The notes under the pieces: generated by a model
Databases searched by the model: none
Told to the model about the DNA's origin: nothing
Seen by the model: only the letters and a program-made list of their open reading frames with translations
In this document: positions 26,053-33,989 of the stretch, piece after piece
How the letters are laid out: each line of letters starts with the position of its first letter
Numbering within the stretch: position 1 is the stretch's first letter
DNA from: Candidatus Contendobacter odensis Run_B_J11
Lineage (GTDB): Bacteria > Pseudomonadota > Gammaproteobacteria > Competibacterales > Competibacteraceae
DNA length: 64,000 nt
Reading direction: 5' to 3'
Assembly (NCBI RefSeq): GCF_000531125.1
Contig: NZ_CBTK010000113.1
Coordinates: forward strand, 1-64,000
Translations under genes and position numbers: made by a program

Positions 26053-26871
26053 TCAGGCGATGCAGTGTTCGGGACCGGGAAATTCACCGCTCTTGACGGC
26101 GCGGACATAGGCTTCCACTGCGGCTTGCAGGCTGTCGTGACCACTCAGGAAATTCTTGGAGAACTTCGGGCGGTGACCGGGGGTGATCCCCAGCATGTCG
26201 TAACTGACCAATACCTGGGCATCGCAGCCCGCGCCCGCGCCAATCCCGATCAACGGAATGGTCAACGCTGCGGTCAAGCGCGCCGCCAGTTCCGCCGGAA
26301 TACATTCCACCAGCGCTACGTCGGCGCCCGCTTCCTGTAACGCCAGCGCCTCATCCATAATCTGGCGGGCTGCGGTTTCCTCGCGACCCTGCACCTTGTA
26401 GCCGCCCAGCTTGTGAACCGATTGCGGCAGCAACCCCAGATGGGCGCAAACCGGAATCCCATGACGGCTCAGTTGATACACGGTTTCGGCAAGCCAGCCG
26501 CCGCCTTCCAGCTTGACGATATGAGCGCCCCCGTCCTGCATCAATCGGGCAGCGCTGTAGATCGCTTGATCCACCGTGGTGTAGCTGGCAAACGGCATAT
26601 CGGCCATCAGCAGCGCGGTACCACAGCCCCGCGCCACCATGCGGGTGTGATAGATCATGTCCTCCAGAGTGACCGGCACGGTGGTGCGCTGGCCCTGGAT
26701 CACCATGCCCAGCGAATCGCCCACCAGAATCACCTCCACACCTGCTGCTTCCAGCAGCGCCGCGAAGCTGGCGTCGTAGGCGGTCAGGACTGCGAATTTT
26801 TCCCCGGCGCGCTTCATCTTCGCCAAGGTGGTCACCGTGATCGGCTTTCGGATCGGTTGTTCTTGATACAT
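26053..26871 (-). CDS. panB: 3-methyl-2-oxobutanoate hydroxymethyltransferase
   Basis: PanB makes ketopantoate from alpha-ketoisovalerate and methylene-tetrahydrofolate. The 272-residue product (start MYQEQPIRKPITVTTL) shows the expected segments: VLTAYDASFA, VILVGDSLGMVIQG (metal-binding Asp), ADMPFASY, LEGG, CAHLGLLPQSV and GIGAGAGCDAQVLVSYDMLG. The nine extra upstream residues of the longer frame are not family-like. The folate dependence fits the neighbouring folK gene, a conserved neighbourhood in Gammaproteobacteria. Confidence 0.96.
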   Translation of the reverse strand: MYQEQPIRKPITVTTLAKMKRAGEKFAVLTAYDASFAALLEAAGVEVILVGDSLGMVIQGQRTTVPVTLEDMIYHTRMVARGCGTALLMADMPFASYTTVDQAIYSAARLMQDGGAHIVKLEGGGWLAETVYQLSRHGIPVCAHLGLLPQSVHKLGGYKVQGREETAARQIMDEALALQEAGADVALVECIPAELAARLTAALTIPLIGIGAGAGCDAQVLVSYDMLGITPGHRPKFSKNFLSGHDSLQAAVEAYVRAVKSGEFPGPEHCIA

Positions 26872-26954
26872 GGTGTACTCTGCCTGGGGCCGGGTCACTC
26901 AGCCAGAGTGAGGCGGCGGGGTCAAGGAAGGAGATCGGGGATGAACCGACAGGA

Positions 26955-27467
26955 TTATCGTAGTGCGTGTGTTTGACTGTCCAGACGGGCCATGTTCAGT
27001 GGTGGGCATTGCGCCAGCCACTGGGTCAATGGACCACGACCGGGAATCATCAGCATCGGAGCAATGTCGTGCAACGGATAGAGTACGAACGCCCGCTGGT
27101 GCAACCAGGGATGCGGCAGCGTCAGCTCTGGATCAGCGCGGGTGATCTGATCGTACAGAAGCAGATCCAGATCCAGAGTGCGCGGCCCCCAAGGCACGGT
27201 TCGGACCCGACCCTGCGCGGTTTCAATCGCCTGCAACGCGGTGAGCAGATCCTCTGGCGCGAGCGCCGTCTCCAAGGCTGCGACCGCGTTGAGGTAATCC
27301 GGCTGGTTGGGCGGCCCACCTACCGCTGCAGTGCGATACAGCGGAGATTGCGCGACGCACCGGCTGGCGGGAATGGCGTTCAGCGCCGCGAACGCCCGCC
27401 GTACTTGATCCACTGGGTGATCCAGATTGCTGCCGATACCGATGTAAGCCCGTGCGGGGGGTTGCAT
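26955..27467 (-). CDS. folK: HPPK (2-amino-4-hydroxy-6-hydroxymethyldihydropteridine pyrophosphokinase)
   Basis: FolK transfers pyrophosphate from ATP to hydroxymethyl-dihydropterin in folate synthesis. The chosen start (MQPPARAYIGIGSNLDHP) is preceded by AGGAACGAG, and the much longer open frame upstream is out-of-frame pcnB sequence. The catalytic motif RTLDLDLLLYD is present, as are GIGSNL and PHPWLHQRAFVL. The 170-residue length is usual. It starts 16 bases after the pcnB stop, so the two are probably one transcript, as in other Gammaproteobacteria. Confidence 0.96.
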   Translation of the reverse strand: MQPPARAYIGIGSNLDHPVDQVRRAFAALNAIPASRCVAQSPLYRTAAVGGPPNQPDYLNAVAALETALAPEDLLTALQAIETAQGRVRTVPWGPRTLDLDLLLYDQITRADPELTLPHPWLHQRAFVLYPLHDIAPMLMIPGRGPLTQWLAQCPPLNMARLDSQTHALR

Positions 27468-27483
27468 CCACTCGTTCCTGAAT

Positions 27484-28839
27484 TCAGGTTTTGGGCGACG
27501 GCGGAGCCGCCGGATCGGTCTTGCGCGAGCGTGGTTTGCGACGGCGGCGGGCTTTGCCCTTCTTGGCTTTGACTTCCGGTTGCGTGGCTTGAATGCGTCC
27601 AGCATCGTCCAGCGCCAGAAACCGGGTCCACCAGTCGGCCAGTTCCGCCGCCTGCTCATCGGTATCAGCGCGCAGCAGCAGAAAATCATAGCCGGCGCGA
27701 AACCGAGGATGGGTCAACAAGCGCTGCGGGTGTTTGCCGGTGATCACCATCAAGCGCTGCTGCAAAGCCCAAATTTCCCGCATTGGCAGGCTGTAGCGAC
27801 GCGGCAGGGCAGCGTGACGGATTTGAGTCTGGACTACGATTTCGGCAGCCGTTTGCAAAAGGTCATGTTCATTCAAATCGTCTGCCGCTTGCAGTTGACG
27901 CATCTGCTCCCGCAGCGGTTCCCACAGCAGCGCAGCAAACAGGAACGCCGGGTTGATCGGCTGGCCTTTCGCCAGACGGGCGTCGGTGCTGGACAAGGCG
28001 CGGATCAGCAGCGTTTTTGGATAATGCTGCTGTTGATGACCCAAGCAGCGCTCAGTGGCGGGAAACAGCCAGCCGAACAACCGGTAATGGCGCAACAGCT
28101 CGAAAGTCTGGAGGGCGCTGCCACCCAAAAACAGCTTGAGGATTTCGTCGCACAGTCGGGCGGGTGGAATTTTATCCAGCAAGTGCCCCAGCCGATGCAG
28201 GGGTGCTTCCGTTTCTGGATCGAAGCGAAAACCCAGCTTTGCGGCGAAGCGTACCGCCCGCAATAGCCGCACCGGGTCTTCGTGATAGTGCTGCGCCGGG
28301 TCGCCGATCAGTCGGATCAATCCGGCCTTGAGGTCGGCCATCCCGCCGACGTAATCCAGCACCGCAAAATTGTTGATGTCGTAATAGAGCGCGTTGATAG
28401 TGAAATCGCGCCGCCAGGCGTCTTCCTCGATGCTGCCGTAAACATTGTCGCTGAGGATGCGGCCATCGTCGGCCCGTTCCACGCTGGGGCTGTCGCTATC
28501 TTCACTGTCTTCGCCGCTGTAGGCACGAAAGGTAGCAACCTCGATAATCTCCTGGCCGAACTGGACATGCGCCAGCCGGAACCGGCGACCGATCAGGCGA
28601 CAGTTGCGGAATAATTTGTAAACCTGTTCGGGGCGGGCGTCGGTCGCGATGTCGAAGTCTTTCGGTTCACGACCCAGCAATAGATCGCGCACTCCGCCGC
28701 CGACCAGACAGGCCCGATAGCCAGCTTCGCGCAGCCGGTACAGAACCTTGACTGCGTTGGGGCTGATATTGACCCGTGAGATGTTGTGATCGGGGCGAGG
28801 GATAATAACGGGTGGGGTATTTAAGCTTCGGGATTCCAA
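27484..28839 (-). CDS. pcnB: poly(A) polymerase I
   Basis: PcnB adds poly(A) tails to RNA 3' ends, marking them for decay. The 451-residue protein carries the class II nucleotidyltransferase signature GGGVRDLLLGREPKDFDIATDA near residue 47, then RRDFTINALYYD and the RNA-binding domain. The C-terminus is Lys/Arg-rich (KAKKGKARRRRKPRSRKTD), as expected for the RNA-binding tail that distinguishes PcnB from CCA-adding enzymes. It heads the pcnB-folK-panB-panC cluster and is divergent from tRNA-Glu. Confidence 0.95.
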   Translation of the reverse strand: MESRSLNTPPVIIPRPDHNISRVNISPNAVKVLYRLREAGYRACLVGGGVRDLLLGREPKDFDIATDARPEQVYKLFRNCRLIGRRFRLAHVQFGQEIIEVATFRAYSGEDSEDSDSPSVERADDGRILSDNVYGSIEEDAWRRDFTINALYYDINNFAVLDYVGGMADLKAGLIRLIGDPAQHYHEDPVRLLRAVRFAAKLGFRFDPETEAPLHRLGHLLDKIPPARLCDEILKLFLGGSALQTFELLRHYRLFGWLFPATERCLGHQQQHYPKTLLIRALSSTDARLAKGQPINPAFLFAALLWEPLREQMRQLQAADDLNEHDLLQTAAEIVVQTQIRHAALPRRYSLPMREIWALQQRLMVITGKHPQRLLTHPRFRAGYDFLLLRADTDEQAAELADWWTRFLALDDAGRIQATQPEVKAKKGKARRRRKPRSRKTDPAAPPSPKT

Positions 28840-28856
28840 GGAGCGTTCGCCAACTC

Positions 28857-28884
28857 TTGTACGTAGCGGAAGCGTGCGTATAAT
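28857..28884 (+). promoter_or_regulatory. sigma-70 promoter for tRNA-Glu
   Basis: TTGTAC (28857-28862) is spaced 16 bases from a perfect TATAAT (28879-28884), about 32 bases before the mature tRNA 5' end. Confidence 0.75.
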
Positions 28885-28915
28885 ACATCTTTCCTTTCAA
28901 GACGCCAGCCATTCC

Positions 28916-28991
28916 GCTCCCTTCGTCTAGTGGCCCAGGACACCGCCCTCTCACGGCGGGAACAGGGGTTCGAAACCCCTAGGGAGCGCCA
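28916..28991 (+). tRNA. tRNA-Glu (anticodon CUC)
   Basis: The 76-base cloverleaf has acceptor stem GCTCCCT/AGGGAGC, anticodon stem CCGCC/GGCGG with loop CTCTCAC (anticodon CUC), T-loop GGTTCGAAACC and an encoded CCA. It reads GAG codons. The usual glutamate tRNA carries UUC, so this is the second isoacceptor. Confidence 0.95.
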
Positions 28992-29140
28992 ATCGAATCA
29001 TTAGTTAGCATCGTTCAGGCTAATCCCTCCCAGAATCACCAAACAACTACCCAATAGACAGGGTTGGATAGGGGTTGGCAGCTATTGAAAACGTTGTTGA
29101 CTTTCATGGTCTTTCATTGAAAAATTGTTGCCGTTCTCAG
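28992..29140. other. intergenic region after tRNA-Glu
   Basis: This is the first part of a 550-base stretch (28992-29541) with no intact gene. No clear terminator follows the tRNA. The only recognisable content is the tnpB remnant listed next. From 29303 to 29541 I see nothing I can name. Confidence 0.4.
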
Positions 29141-29302
29141 GAACCTACCGCCAGTTGGGCGGGAAGTAACGCTTGTGGAGAGGGCGTGCGCCTCATCGGC
29201 GTAAAGCTCCCCACCCGTGGGGAGTTGAGTGGCGAAAACCAAGCCGTACCCCTGGGCAGCCTCGATGAAGCAAGAAGTGAGTCATGGAATAAAAGACCAT
29301 GA
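29141..29302 (+). pseudogene. C-terminal remnant of a TnpB gene
   Basis: The frame reads EPTASWAGSNACGEGVRL and, further on, GSLDEARSESWNKRP. This resembles the extreme C-terminus of IS200/IS605-type TnpB proteins; compare ATVSWTGSHACGEEGAG at the end of the IS607 TnpB in this window. No catalytic domain precedes it. A short hairpin (CTCCCCAC/GTGGGGAG) at 29209-29226 could be part of a former omega RNA. It is a decayed element end, on the strand opposite to the other two elements. Confidence 0.55.
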
Positions 29303-29541
29303 TTTACGCAACGGTAGATGGGCGCTCGCCTTATTGCTTCCACGCACGAAAGGGTGGATTACTGTTATTAGCCGATGTTTCCGACTCGTCTACGTTGCGT
29401 AATGCTGTTTCAGCGCAACATGGGTCACGACAGCACGTTGACTTTGTAAGTCCTGATAAAAACTCCCGTTGTCATTTCTGCAGGGACGACGATTGCAGGT
29501 CGGGGAGGAGGTCAATGGATTTCCGCCTGCTAAACCGCCGC

Positions 29542-30339
29542 CTAGCGATCCAAGACGCGGGTTAGAGCGCGAACCTCATGGACGTCCTCGCCTTTTTGAA
29601 TCCGCAACACCAGATTCCAATTACCAGCCAGCGGCAATTTCAGTTCCTTTTCATACACCCCGGGCGTACTTTCAACCAGAGCGAACGCGATATCCTGCTG
29701 GCTGCTCGAAGGCCGGAGAAATTGCCCAGCGACGGTTGCGCCGGATACCGGTTCGCCCTCACGAGTCTGAACCGCCACCCGGAATACCACAGCTTCGTTG
29801 ACGACCGGTTCGTGTAACCAGCCTTTCTGCACCTGCCAGCCGCGTTCCCGCTGGCGTTCTACCTGCTGTAGATACTCGTTATACAATGCCTCCTTCTTCT
29901 GAAAATTGTGCGAGATCACGCCCGGAAATACCGATGTCACTTCGCGCTTAGCGCTCGTCTCCGGCAACAGCCAGCGCCCAAGCCATGGGGTCAGACCGCG
30001 TTCGGCGACCGAAACAAACACCGCGCCTAATACTGCTATGACGACGAAAAAGCCGCTGATGATCGCCGGCCCCCAGTGCAGGCTTTTACCGCCCGCCCGG
30101 GCATTCAGCAGCATTCCGCAAGCCAGCGAAGCCAGCAGGTAGATCGCCAGATGAATCGCGAAGACATCGCCACCCGGCCAACGGACAATGCTGTAGGGCA
30201 CATAGAGACCCACGGTCGCCAGCGCTACTCCAGCGGCTGCCTGCTTGGCGCTCATGCGCGCGAAGCGGACCAGCCCAAGGTTGATAAACAGGATCAATCC
30301 AACACCCAACGCGAGGCCAAGCAACAGATCGTTCATCAA
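29542..30339 (-). CDS. FixH-like protein with N-terminal membrane extension
   Basis: The 265-residue protein has about four hydrophobic segments in the first 120 residues. A soluble C-terminal part follows (about 130-265), resembling FixH: VFPGVISHNFQKKEALYNEYL, WLHEPVVNEAVVF, then TPGVYEKELKLPLAGNWNLVLRI. FixH-type proteins help assemble cbb3 oxidase with the copper P-type ATPase FixI. It overlaps the ccoG stop by four bases (ATGA) and follows ccoNOQP, which supports that role. The extra N-terminal membrane part makes it longer than classical FixH (about 165 residues). fixI and fixS are not in the window. Confidence 0.8.
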   Translation of the reverse strand: MMNDLLLGLALGVGLILFINLGLVRFARMSAKQAAAGVALATVGLYVPYSIVRWPGGDVFAIHLAIYLLASLACGMLLNARAGGKSLHWGPAIISGFFVVIAVLGAVFVSVAERGLTPWLGRWLLPETSAKREVTSVFPGVISHNFQKKEALYNEYLQQVERQRERGWQVQKGWLHEPVVNEAVVFRVAVQTREGEPVSGATVAGQFLRPSSSQQDIAFALVESTPGVYEKELKLPLAGNWNLVLRIQKGEDVHEVRALTRVLDR

Positions 30340-31796
30340 TCGCTGTCCGGCACATAAAAGGGCACTTCCTGACGAATAGGCTTAGCTGTTATGCCTTCCA
30401 GGGCTTCAATGATGAAGGTCACTGTGCGCCGCCGATTACGATCCTTTTCATCCTTTTCATGCTCCCCGCTACTCTCTGGGTCTTTGGCATCAACGGGCGG
30501 AATTTGAACTCGTGCCAACAGCTTCAATCGCTCCTGCGGTTCCAGCACAACTCGCTCCATGCCATCCATATCCAAGGTCGCACCCGGCAGGTCTTCGATA
30601 CGAATGCCAACCGTCATCGGCGCTGTCAGTTTGTTATTCAGCTTAATCTCATAACTATTGCGAATGCCGCCATCCGAGAGTTGGGTATAGAGCGGCTGGC
30701 GGATTTGCTCCACCGTGCCGTTATAGGGGGCACGGGTTACGACACTCCAGATCAGAGCAGCGGTCGCTGCGGTCAGAATCACCCCGTAGCCAATGGTCTT
30801 CGGCTTTAGCAACTGCGTTTTCTTCCCGTTCAGCGCCTTTTCGGAGGTATAGCGGATTAGGCCACGCGGCCATTGCAGGTTGTCCATAATCGTGTCGCAG
30901 GCATCAATGCACAGGGCGCAGGAGATGCATTGGTATTGCAGACCGTTACGAATATCAATGCCTACTGGGCAAACCTGTACGCAGTAGCCGCAATCAATGC
31001 AATCGCCCACGCCTTGCGTTTGCCGCTCGTCACGGGTTTTCAAACCCTTGCCCAGCTTGGTTCGACTTTGGGTGCCTTCACCGCGCCGCTCGTCATAGGA
31101 AATGATCAGGGTGTCATGGTCGAACATGGCGCTCTGAAAGCGAGCGTAGGGGCACATATAGGTGCAGACCTGCTCTCGCGCCAGTCCGGCCATGACGAAG
31201 GTGGTCGCGGTCAAGAATAAAGTGGTGAAATAGGCGGCGTGAGGCGCCCGCCCCAACAGCATGTCTACCACCAAGGTCGGCGCATCAGCCCAGTACAGGG
31301 TGAAGCTCAACCCGGTCCAGAACGCCGCTAGTAGCCACAGCCCGTAAGTCATCCCTTTCTTAATTAGTTTCTCACGGTTCCATGGCGCTTTATCCAATCG
31401 CATCCGTGCGGGCCGTTCACCCTGCACCCAGTGTTCGATCATCATGTACAAATCCGTCCACAAAGTCTGGAAGCAGAAATAACCGCACCAGACTCGACCC
31501 GCCAGACCAGTCACGAAAAACAGCAGGATCGCTGCAATCATCAACATGCCGGCCAGCCAAAACAGATCTTGCACCTGAATGGTCAGGTTAAAAATATAGA
31601 AGTGTCGCCCCGGCAGATCGTACAGCACCGCCTGATCTGGTGCGTTGGGTCGCTCCCAGCGTAGCCAGGGCAATAAAAAGTAAACGGCATAGGCTAGAGC
31701 CAGGAGGCCGGTCTTGAGATTGCGGAAGCGCCCCTTGACCGAACGTGGATAGATTTGAATGCGCTTCTGATAAAGCGGATTGCTGTCTTCGGACAT
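30336..31796 (-). CDS. ccoG: cbb3 oxidase accessory protein CcoG
   Basis: CcoG/FixG/RdxA is a membrane iron-sulfur protein reported to act in copper reduction for cbb3 oxidase maturation. The 486-residue product (start MSEDSNPLYQKRIQIYPR) has several membrane helices, WCGYFCFQTLWTD and CTYMCPYARFQSAM motifs, and two ferredoxin-type clusters CIDCGYCVQVCP and CISCALCIDACD. A C-terminal immunoglobulin-like domain faces the periplasm. An alternative start at 31814 lacks a better ribosome site. It is downstream of ccoP after a hairpin and overlaps the FixH-like gene. Confidence 0.94.
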   Translation of the reverse strand: MSEDSNPLYQKRIQIYPRSVKGRFRNLKTGLLALAYAVYFLLPWLRWERPNAPDQAVLYDLPGRHFYIFNLTIQVQDLFWLAGMLMIAAILLFFVTGLAGRVWCGYFCFQTLWTDLYMMIEHWVQGERPARMRLDKAPWNREKLIKKGMTYGLWLLAAFWTGLSFTLYWADAPTLVVDMLLGRAPHAAYFTTLFLTATTFVMAGLAREQVCTYMCPYARFQSAMFDHDTLIISYDERRGEGTQSRTKLGKGLKTRDERQTQGVGDCIDCGYCVQVCPVGIDIRNGLQYQCISCALCIDACDTIMDNLQWPRGLIRYTSEKALNGKKTQLLKPKTIGYGVILTAATAALIWSVVTRAPYNGTVEQIRQPLYTQLSDGGIRNSYEIKLNNKLTAPMTVGIRIEDLPGATLDMDGMERVVLEPQERLKLLARVQIPPVDAKDPESSGEHEKDEKDRNRRRTVTFIIEALEGITAKPIRQEVPFYVPDSD

Positions 31797-31944
31797 AGCC
31801 CACCCGGTTGGCATGAAACGGCACGAACGATCTTGTTACCCGTCTGTAAAATCCCGTGGTACTGCAATTGGTCAAACGGACCCTTTGCCGGGGTTTGAAG
31901 CAAGATCGAGGCACCAAGGAATAAACACTATGGATATAAATGCT

Positions 31945-31967
31945 TCACCCCCCTGCACGGGGGGTGA
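31945..31967. terminator. GC-rich hairpin between ccoP and ccoG
   Basis: A perfect nine-pair stem TCACCCCCC / GGGGGGTGA with loop TGCAC lies in the 209-base gap between ccoP and ccoG. No long T-tract follows on the minus strand, so it may act as an mRNA end or attenuator rather than a full terminator. Confidence 0.45.
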
Positions 31968-32005
31968 GAGACCGGCAACCAGTCGTCTATAACCCGAACA
32001 ATGCC

Positions 32006-32962
32006 CTACTTGGCGCCACCCAACTGATGGACATAAACCGCCAGTAGCTTGATGTCGGTTGGCGACAAGCGATCCTTCCAGGCCGGCATAATGCGGGTGT
32101 TGTTCACACCGTTGGTAATAAAAGCCGTGAGTACCGCCTTCTTATCCTGAAGGGTTTTTTGCGCGGGTACATTGGCAATCGCCCAGATTTTATCGGTCAG
32201 ATTGGCTGCGCCTTGTGACTGAACACCCTTGGCATCGGCACCGTGGCAGTAATAGCAACCACCGACCTGGCCCTGAAAAATAGCCTTGCCGCGCTCGGAG
32301 GCTTCACTGGACTTGGCCTCGTCCGACAGGGTCAGTACATACTCGGCTACGTCATCCAGTTGCTCCGGCTTGAGCACCGCGCCAAAGGCCGGCATGAAGC
32401 CTTTGCGACCGTTCACCAGCGTTTCCTGAATCTTATCCATGCCGCCGCCCCACAACCAGTCATCGTCGGTCAGGTTGGGATACAGACCGGCTACGCCGCC
32501 ACCGCCGCTGCCATGACAGGCGGCGCAGTTATCGCCAAACAAGCCCTTCCCGACCGAGCGCACGAAAGCCATCATCTTGGGATCCTTGATAATCTGGTCG
32601 TAGCTGGCTGTCTGCACCTTGGCCAGCATCGCCTTGCGCTGTGGGTCGTTGGCGGCATCTCCCAGATCTTCCAGCAGCAGGGCGCGAGTGTTCCAGCGGG
32701 ATTCCCTCTCCTGCGCTTTGCCAGTGGCTTTGTCGGTAATGGTGTAGCTCACCGTACCGAAGCCCTTGATCCAGCTATTGCCCACTGGCCAGGAAGGGTA
32801 GAAGAACCAGTACAGAACCGAGAATATTGCAGTTCCATAAAAACACCACAGCCACCAGCGCGGCAGCGGATTATTGTATTCCTGAAGATCACTGTCCCAA
32901 GCATGGCCGGTGGTCTGAACCGCACCGGATTGTTGTTGTGTATTCAGCGTATTGTCACTCAT
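32006..32962 (-). CDS. ccoP: cbb3-type cytochrome c oxidase subunit III (dihaem)
   Basis: CcoP passes electrons from soluble cytochrome c to CcoO. The 318-residue protein has one N-terminal membrane segment (about 36-55, after NNPLPRWWLW), and two c-type haem sites: CAACH at 146-150 and CYYCH at 236-240. Matching axial Met regions are KGFMPAFG and TRIMPAW. Its start overlaps the ccoQ stop by eight bases. The gene order ccoN-O-Q-P is the standard cbb3 operon. Confidence 0.96.
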   Translation of the reverse strand: MSDNTLNTQQQSGAVQTTGHAWDSDLQEYNNPLPRWWLWCFYGTAIFSVLYWFFYPSWPVGNSWIKGFGTVSYTITDKATGKAQERESRWNTRALLLEDLGDAANDPQRKAMLAKVQTASYDQIIKDPKMMAFVRSVGKGLFGDNCAACHGSGGGGVAGLYPNLTDDDWLWGGGMDKIQETLVNGRKGFMPAFGAVLKPEQLDDVAEYVLTLSDEAKSSEASERGKAIFQGQVGGCYYCHGADAKGVQSQGAANLTDKIWAIANVPAQKTLQDKKAVLTAFITNGVNNTRIMPAWKDRLSPTDIKLLAVYVHQLGGAK

Positions 32963-33188
32963 TATCCATCACCTTGCGGGTTTGGGAATGGTCGCTCGCC
33001 GACCCGGTATCGGGTTGCCGTAGGTGATCATCCAGCAATGGAATGTATTTGTAGGATTCCAAGCGTTCGCTGCGGCGCTTGCCGGAGAACACATAAATCA
33101 GGATGCCGCAGAAGGCGCCAAAGAACAGCGCCAGCGCCAGCGGCTTGGAATTATCCATGCGGGTGAACCACATCAACCAGTCGAACAT
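32955..33188 (-). CDS. ccoQ: cbb3 oxidase small subunit CcoQ
   Basis: This 77-residue single-span protein has the membrane helix at about 20-37 (LALALFFGAFCGILIYVF) followed by the basic GKRRSERLESYKYIPLLDD tail that is common in CcoQ. The start at 33188 (MFDWLMWFTRMDN) is chosen for a GGAG about ten bases upstream; MDNSKP at 33158 is an alternative. It lies between ccoO and ccoP and overlaps ccoP. CcoQ stabilises the complex and is poorly conserved, so the call rests on position and topology. Confidence 0.8.
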   Translation of the reverse strand: MFDWLMWFTRMDNSKPLALALFFGAFCGILIYVFSGKRRSERLESYKYIPLLDDHLRQPDTGSASDHSQTRKVMDNE

Positions 33189-33207
33189 CGGGCAGAAGCT
33201 CCATCCA

Positions 33208-33225
33208 GTCCCCCAGGCGGGGGAC
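33208..33225. terminator. GC-rich hairpin between ccoO and ccoQ
   Basis: A perfect seven-pair stem GTCCCCC / GGGGGAC with loop AGGC lies just after the ccoO stop, inside the operon. It may set mRNA stability or a ratio of CcoN/O to CcoQ/P. No T-tract is seen. Confidence 0.4.
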
Positions 33226-33238
33226 ACGGTTCGGATTG

Positions 33239-33973
33239 TTAGCGGAACGTGGTGAAGTAACCTTCGTCGTACTTGGTGAAATCGACCAAGGTACCGAGCA
33301 TCTGCAAGTACGCAACCAGCGCTTCCATTTCGGTGACCCGGCTGGGAATGCCATCAAAATTCTGGTCACGAGCCTGCTTCAGCAGATTATCAGTAGCTTG
33401 AGTGATGTCGAGCTGATCGGCGACAACCTTGCCGAATTTCTTGACGTTGGCATCGTATTCCTGCTGGGTTACGGAATACGGTACGCCGGTGGCCCGTAGA
33501 GCGCGCATCCGGTCGGCCACATCCGAGGTGTCCAGATCGGTTGCCAGTAACCACGGATAGTTGGGCATGATCGATTGCGGCACCACCGATCGTGGAGATG
33601 TCAGGTGCTGTACATGCCACTGGTTGGAATACTTGCCACCCACCCGCGCCAGATCGGGGCCGGTGCGCTTGGAACCCCACTGGAACGGATGGTCGTATTG
33701 CGACTCCGCTGCCAATGAATAGTGGCCGTAGCGCAGCCACTCGTCGCGGAATGGACGGATCTGTTGGGAATGGCAGAGATAGCAACCCTCGCGGATGTAG
33801 ATGTCACGGCCACGGAGTTCCAGCGGAGTGTAGGGGCGGACGCCGTCCACTTTCTCGACCGTCTCGTTGATGTAAAACAGCGGGACGATTTCCACCAGAC
33901 CGCCGATGCTGATGACCACCAGGATCAGCAGCAGCATCAGCGCGGAGTTGGTTTCGATTTGTTCGTGTCGCAT
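33239..33973 (-). CDS. ccoO: cbb3-type cytochrome c oxidase subunit II (monohaem)
   Basis: CcoO is the membrane-anchored monohaem cytochrome c that feeds the CcoN active site. The 244-residue protein has one membrane helix (about 12-33) and the haem site CYLCH at 64-68 within [18 protein letters not shown]. The family region [20 protein letters not shown] is present, and the axial Met lies in SIMPNYPWL. It lies 16 bases after ccoN on the same strand. Confidence 0.96.
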   Translation of the reverse strand: MRHEQIETNSALMLLLILVVISIGGLVEIVPLFYINETVEKVDGVRPYTPLELRGRDIYIREGCYLCHSQQIRPFRDEWLRYGHYSLAAESQYDHPFQWGSKRTGPDLARVGGKYSNQWHVQHLTSPRSVVPQSIMPNYPWLLATDLDTSDVADRMRALRATGVPYSVTQQEYDANVKKFGKVVADQLDITQATDNLLKQARDQNFDGIPSRVTEMEALVAYLQMLGTLVDFTKYDEGYFTTFR

Positions 33974-33989
33974 GGCTAGGGTTCTCCGC

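Noticed and set aside
27468-27689. 74-residue extension of FolK
   Set aside because: It overlaps the 3' end of pcnB in another frame and is a Lys/Arg-rich shadow; a ribosome site precedes 27467.
29303-29541. 88-residue ORF near 29299-29565
   Set aside because: No ribosome site, no recognisable motif and unlike codon use; it runs into the 3' end of the FixH-like gene on the other strand.
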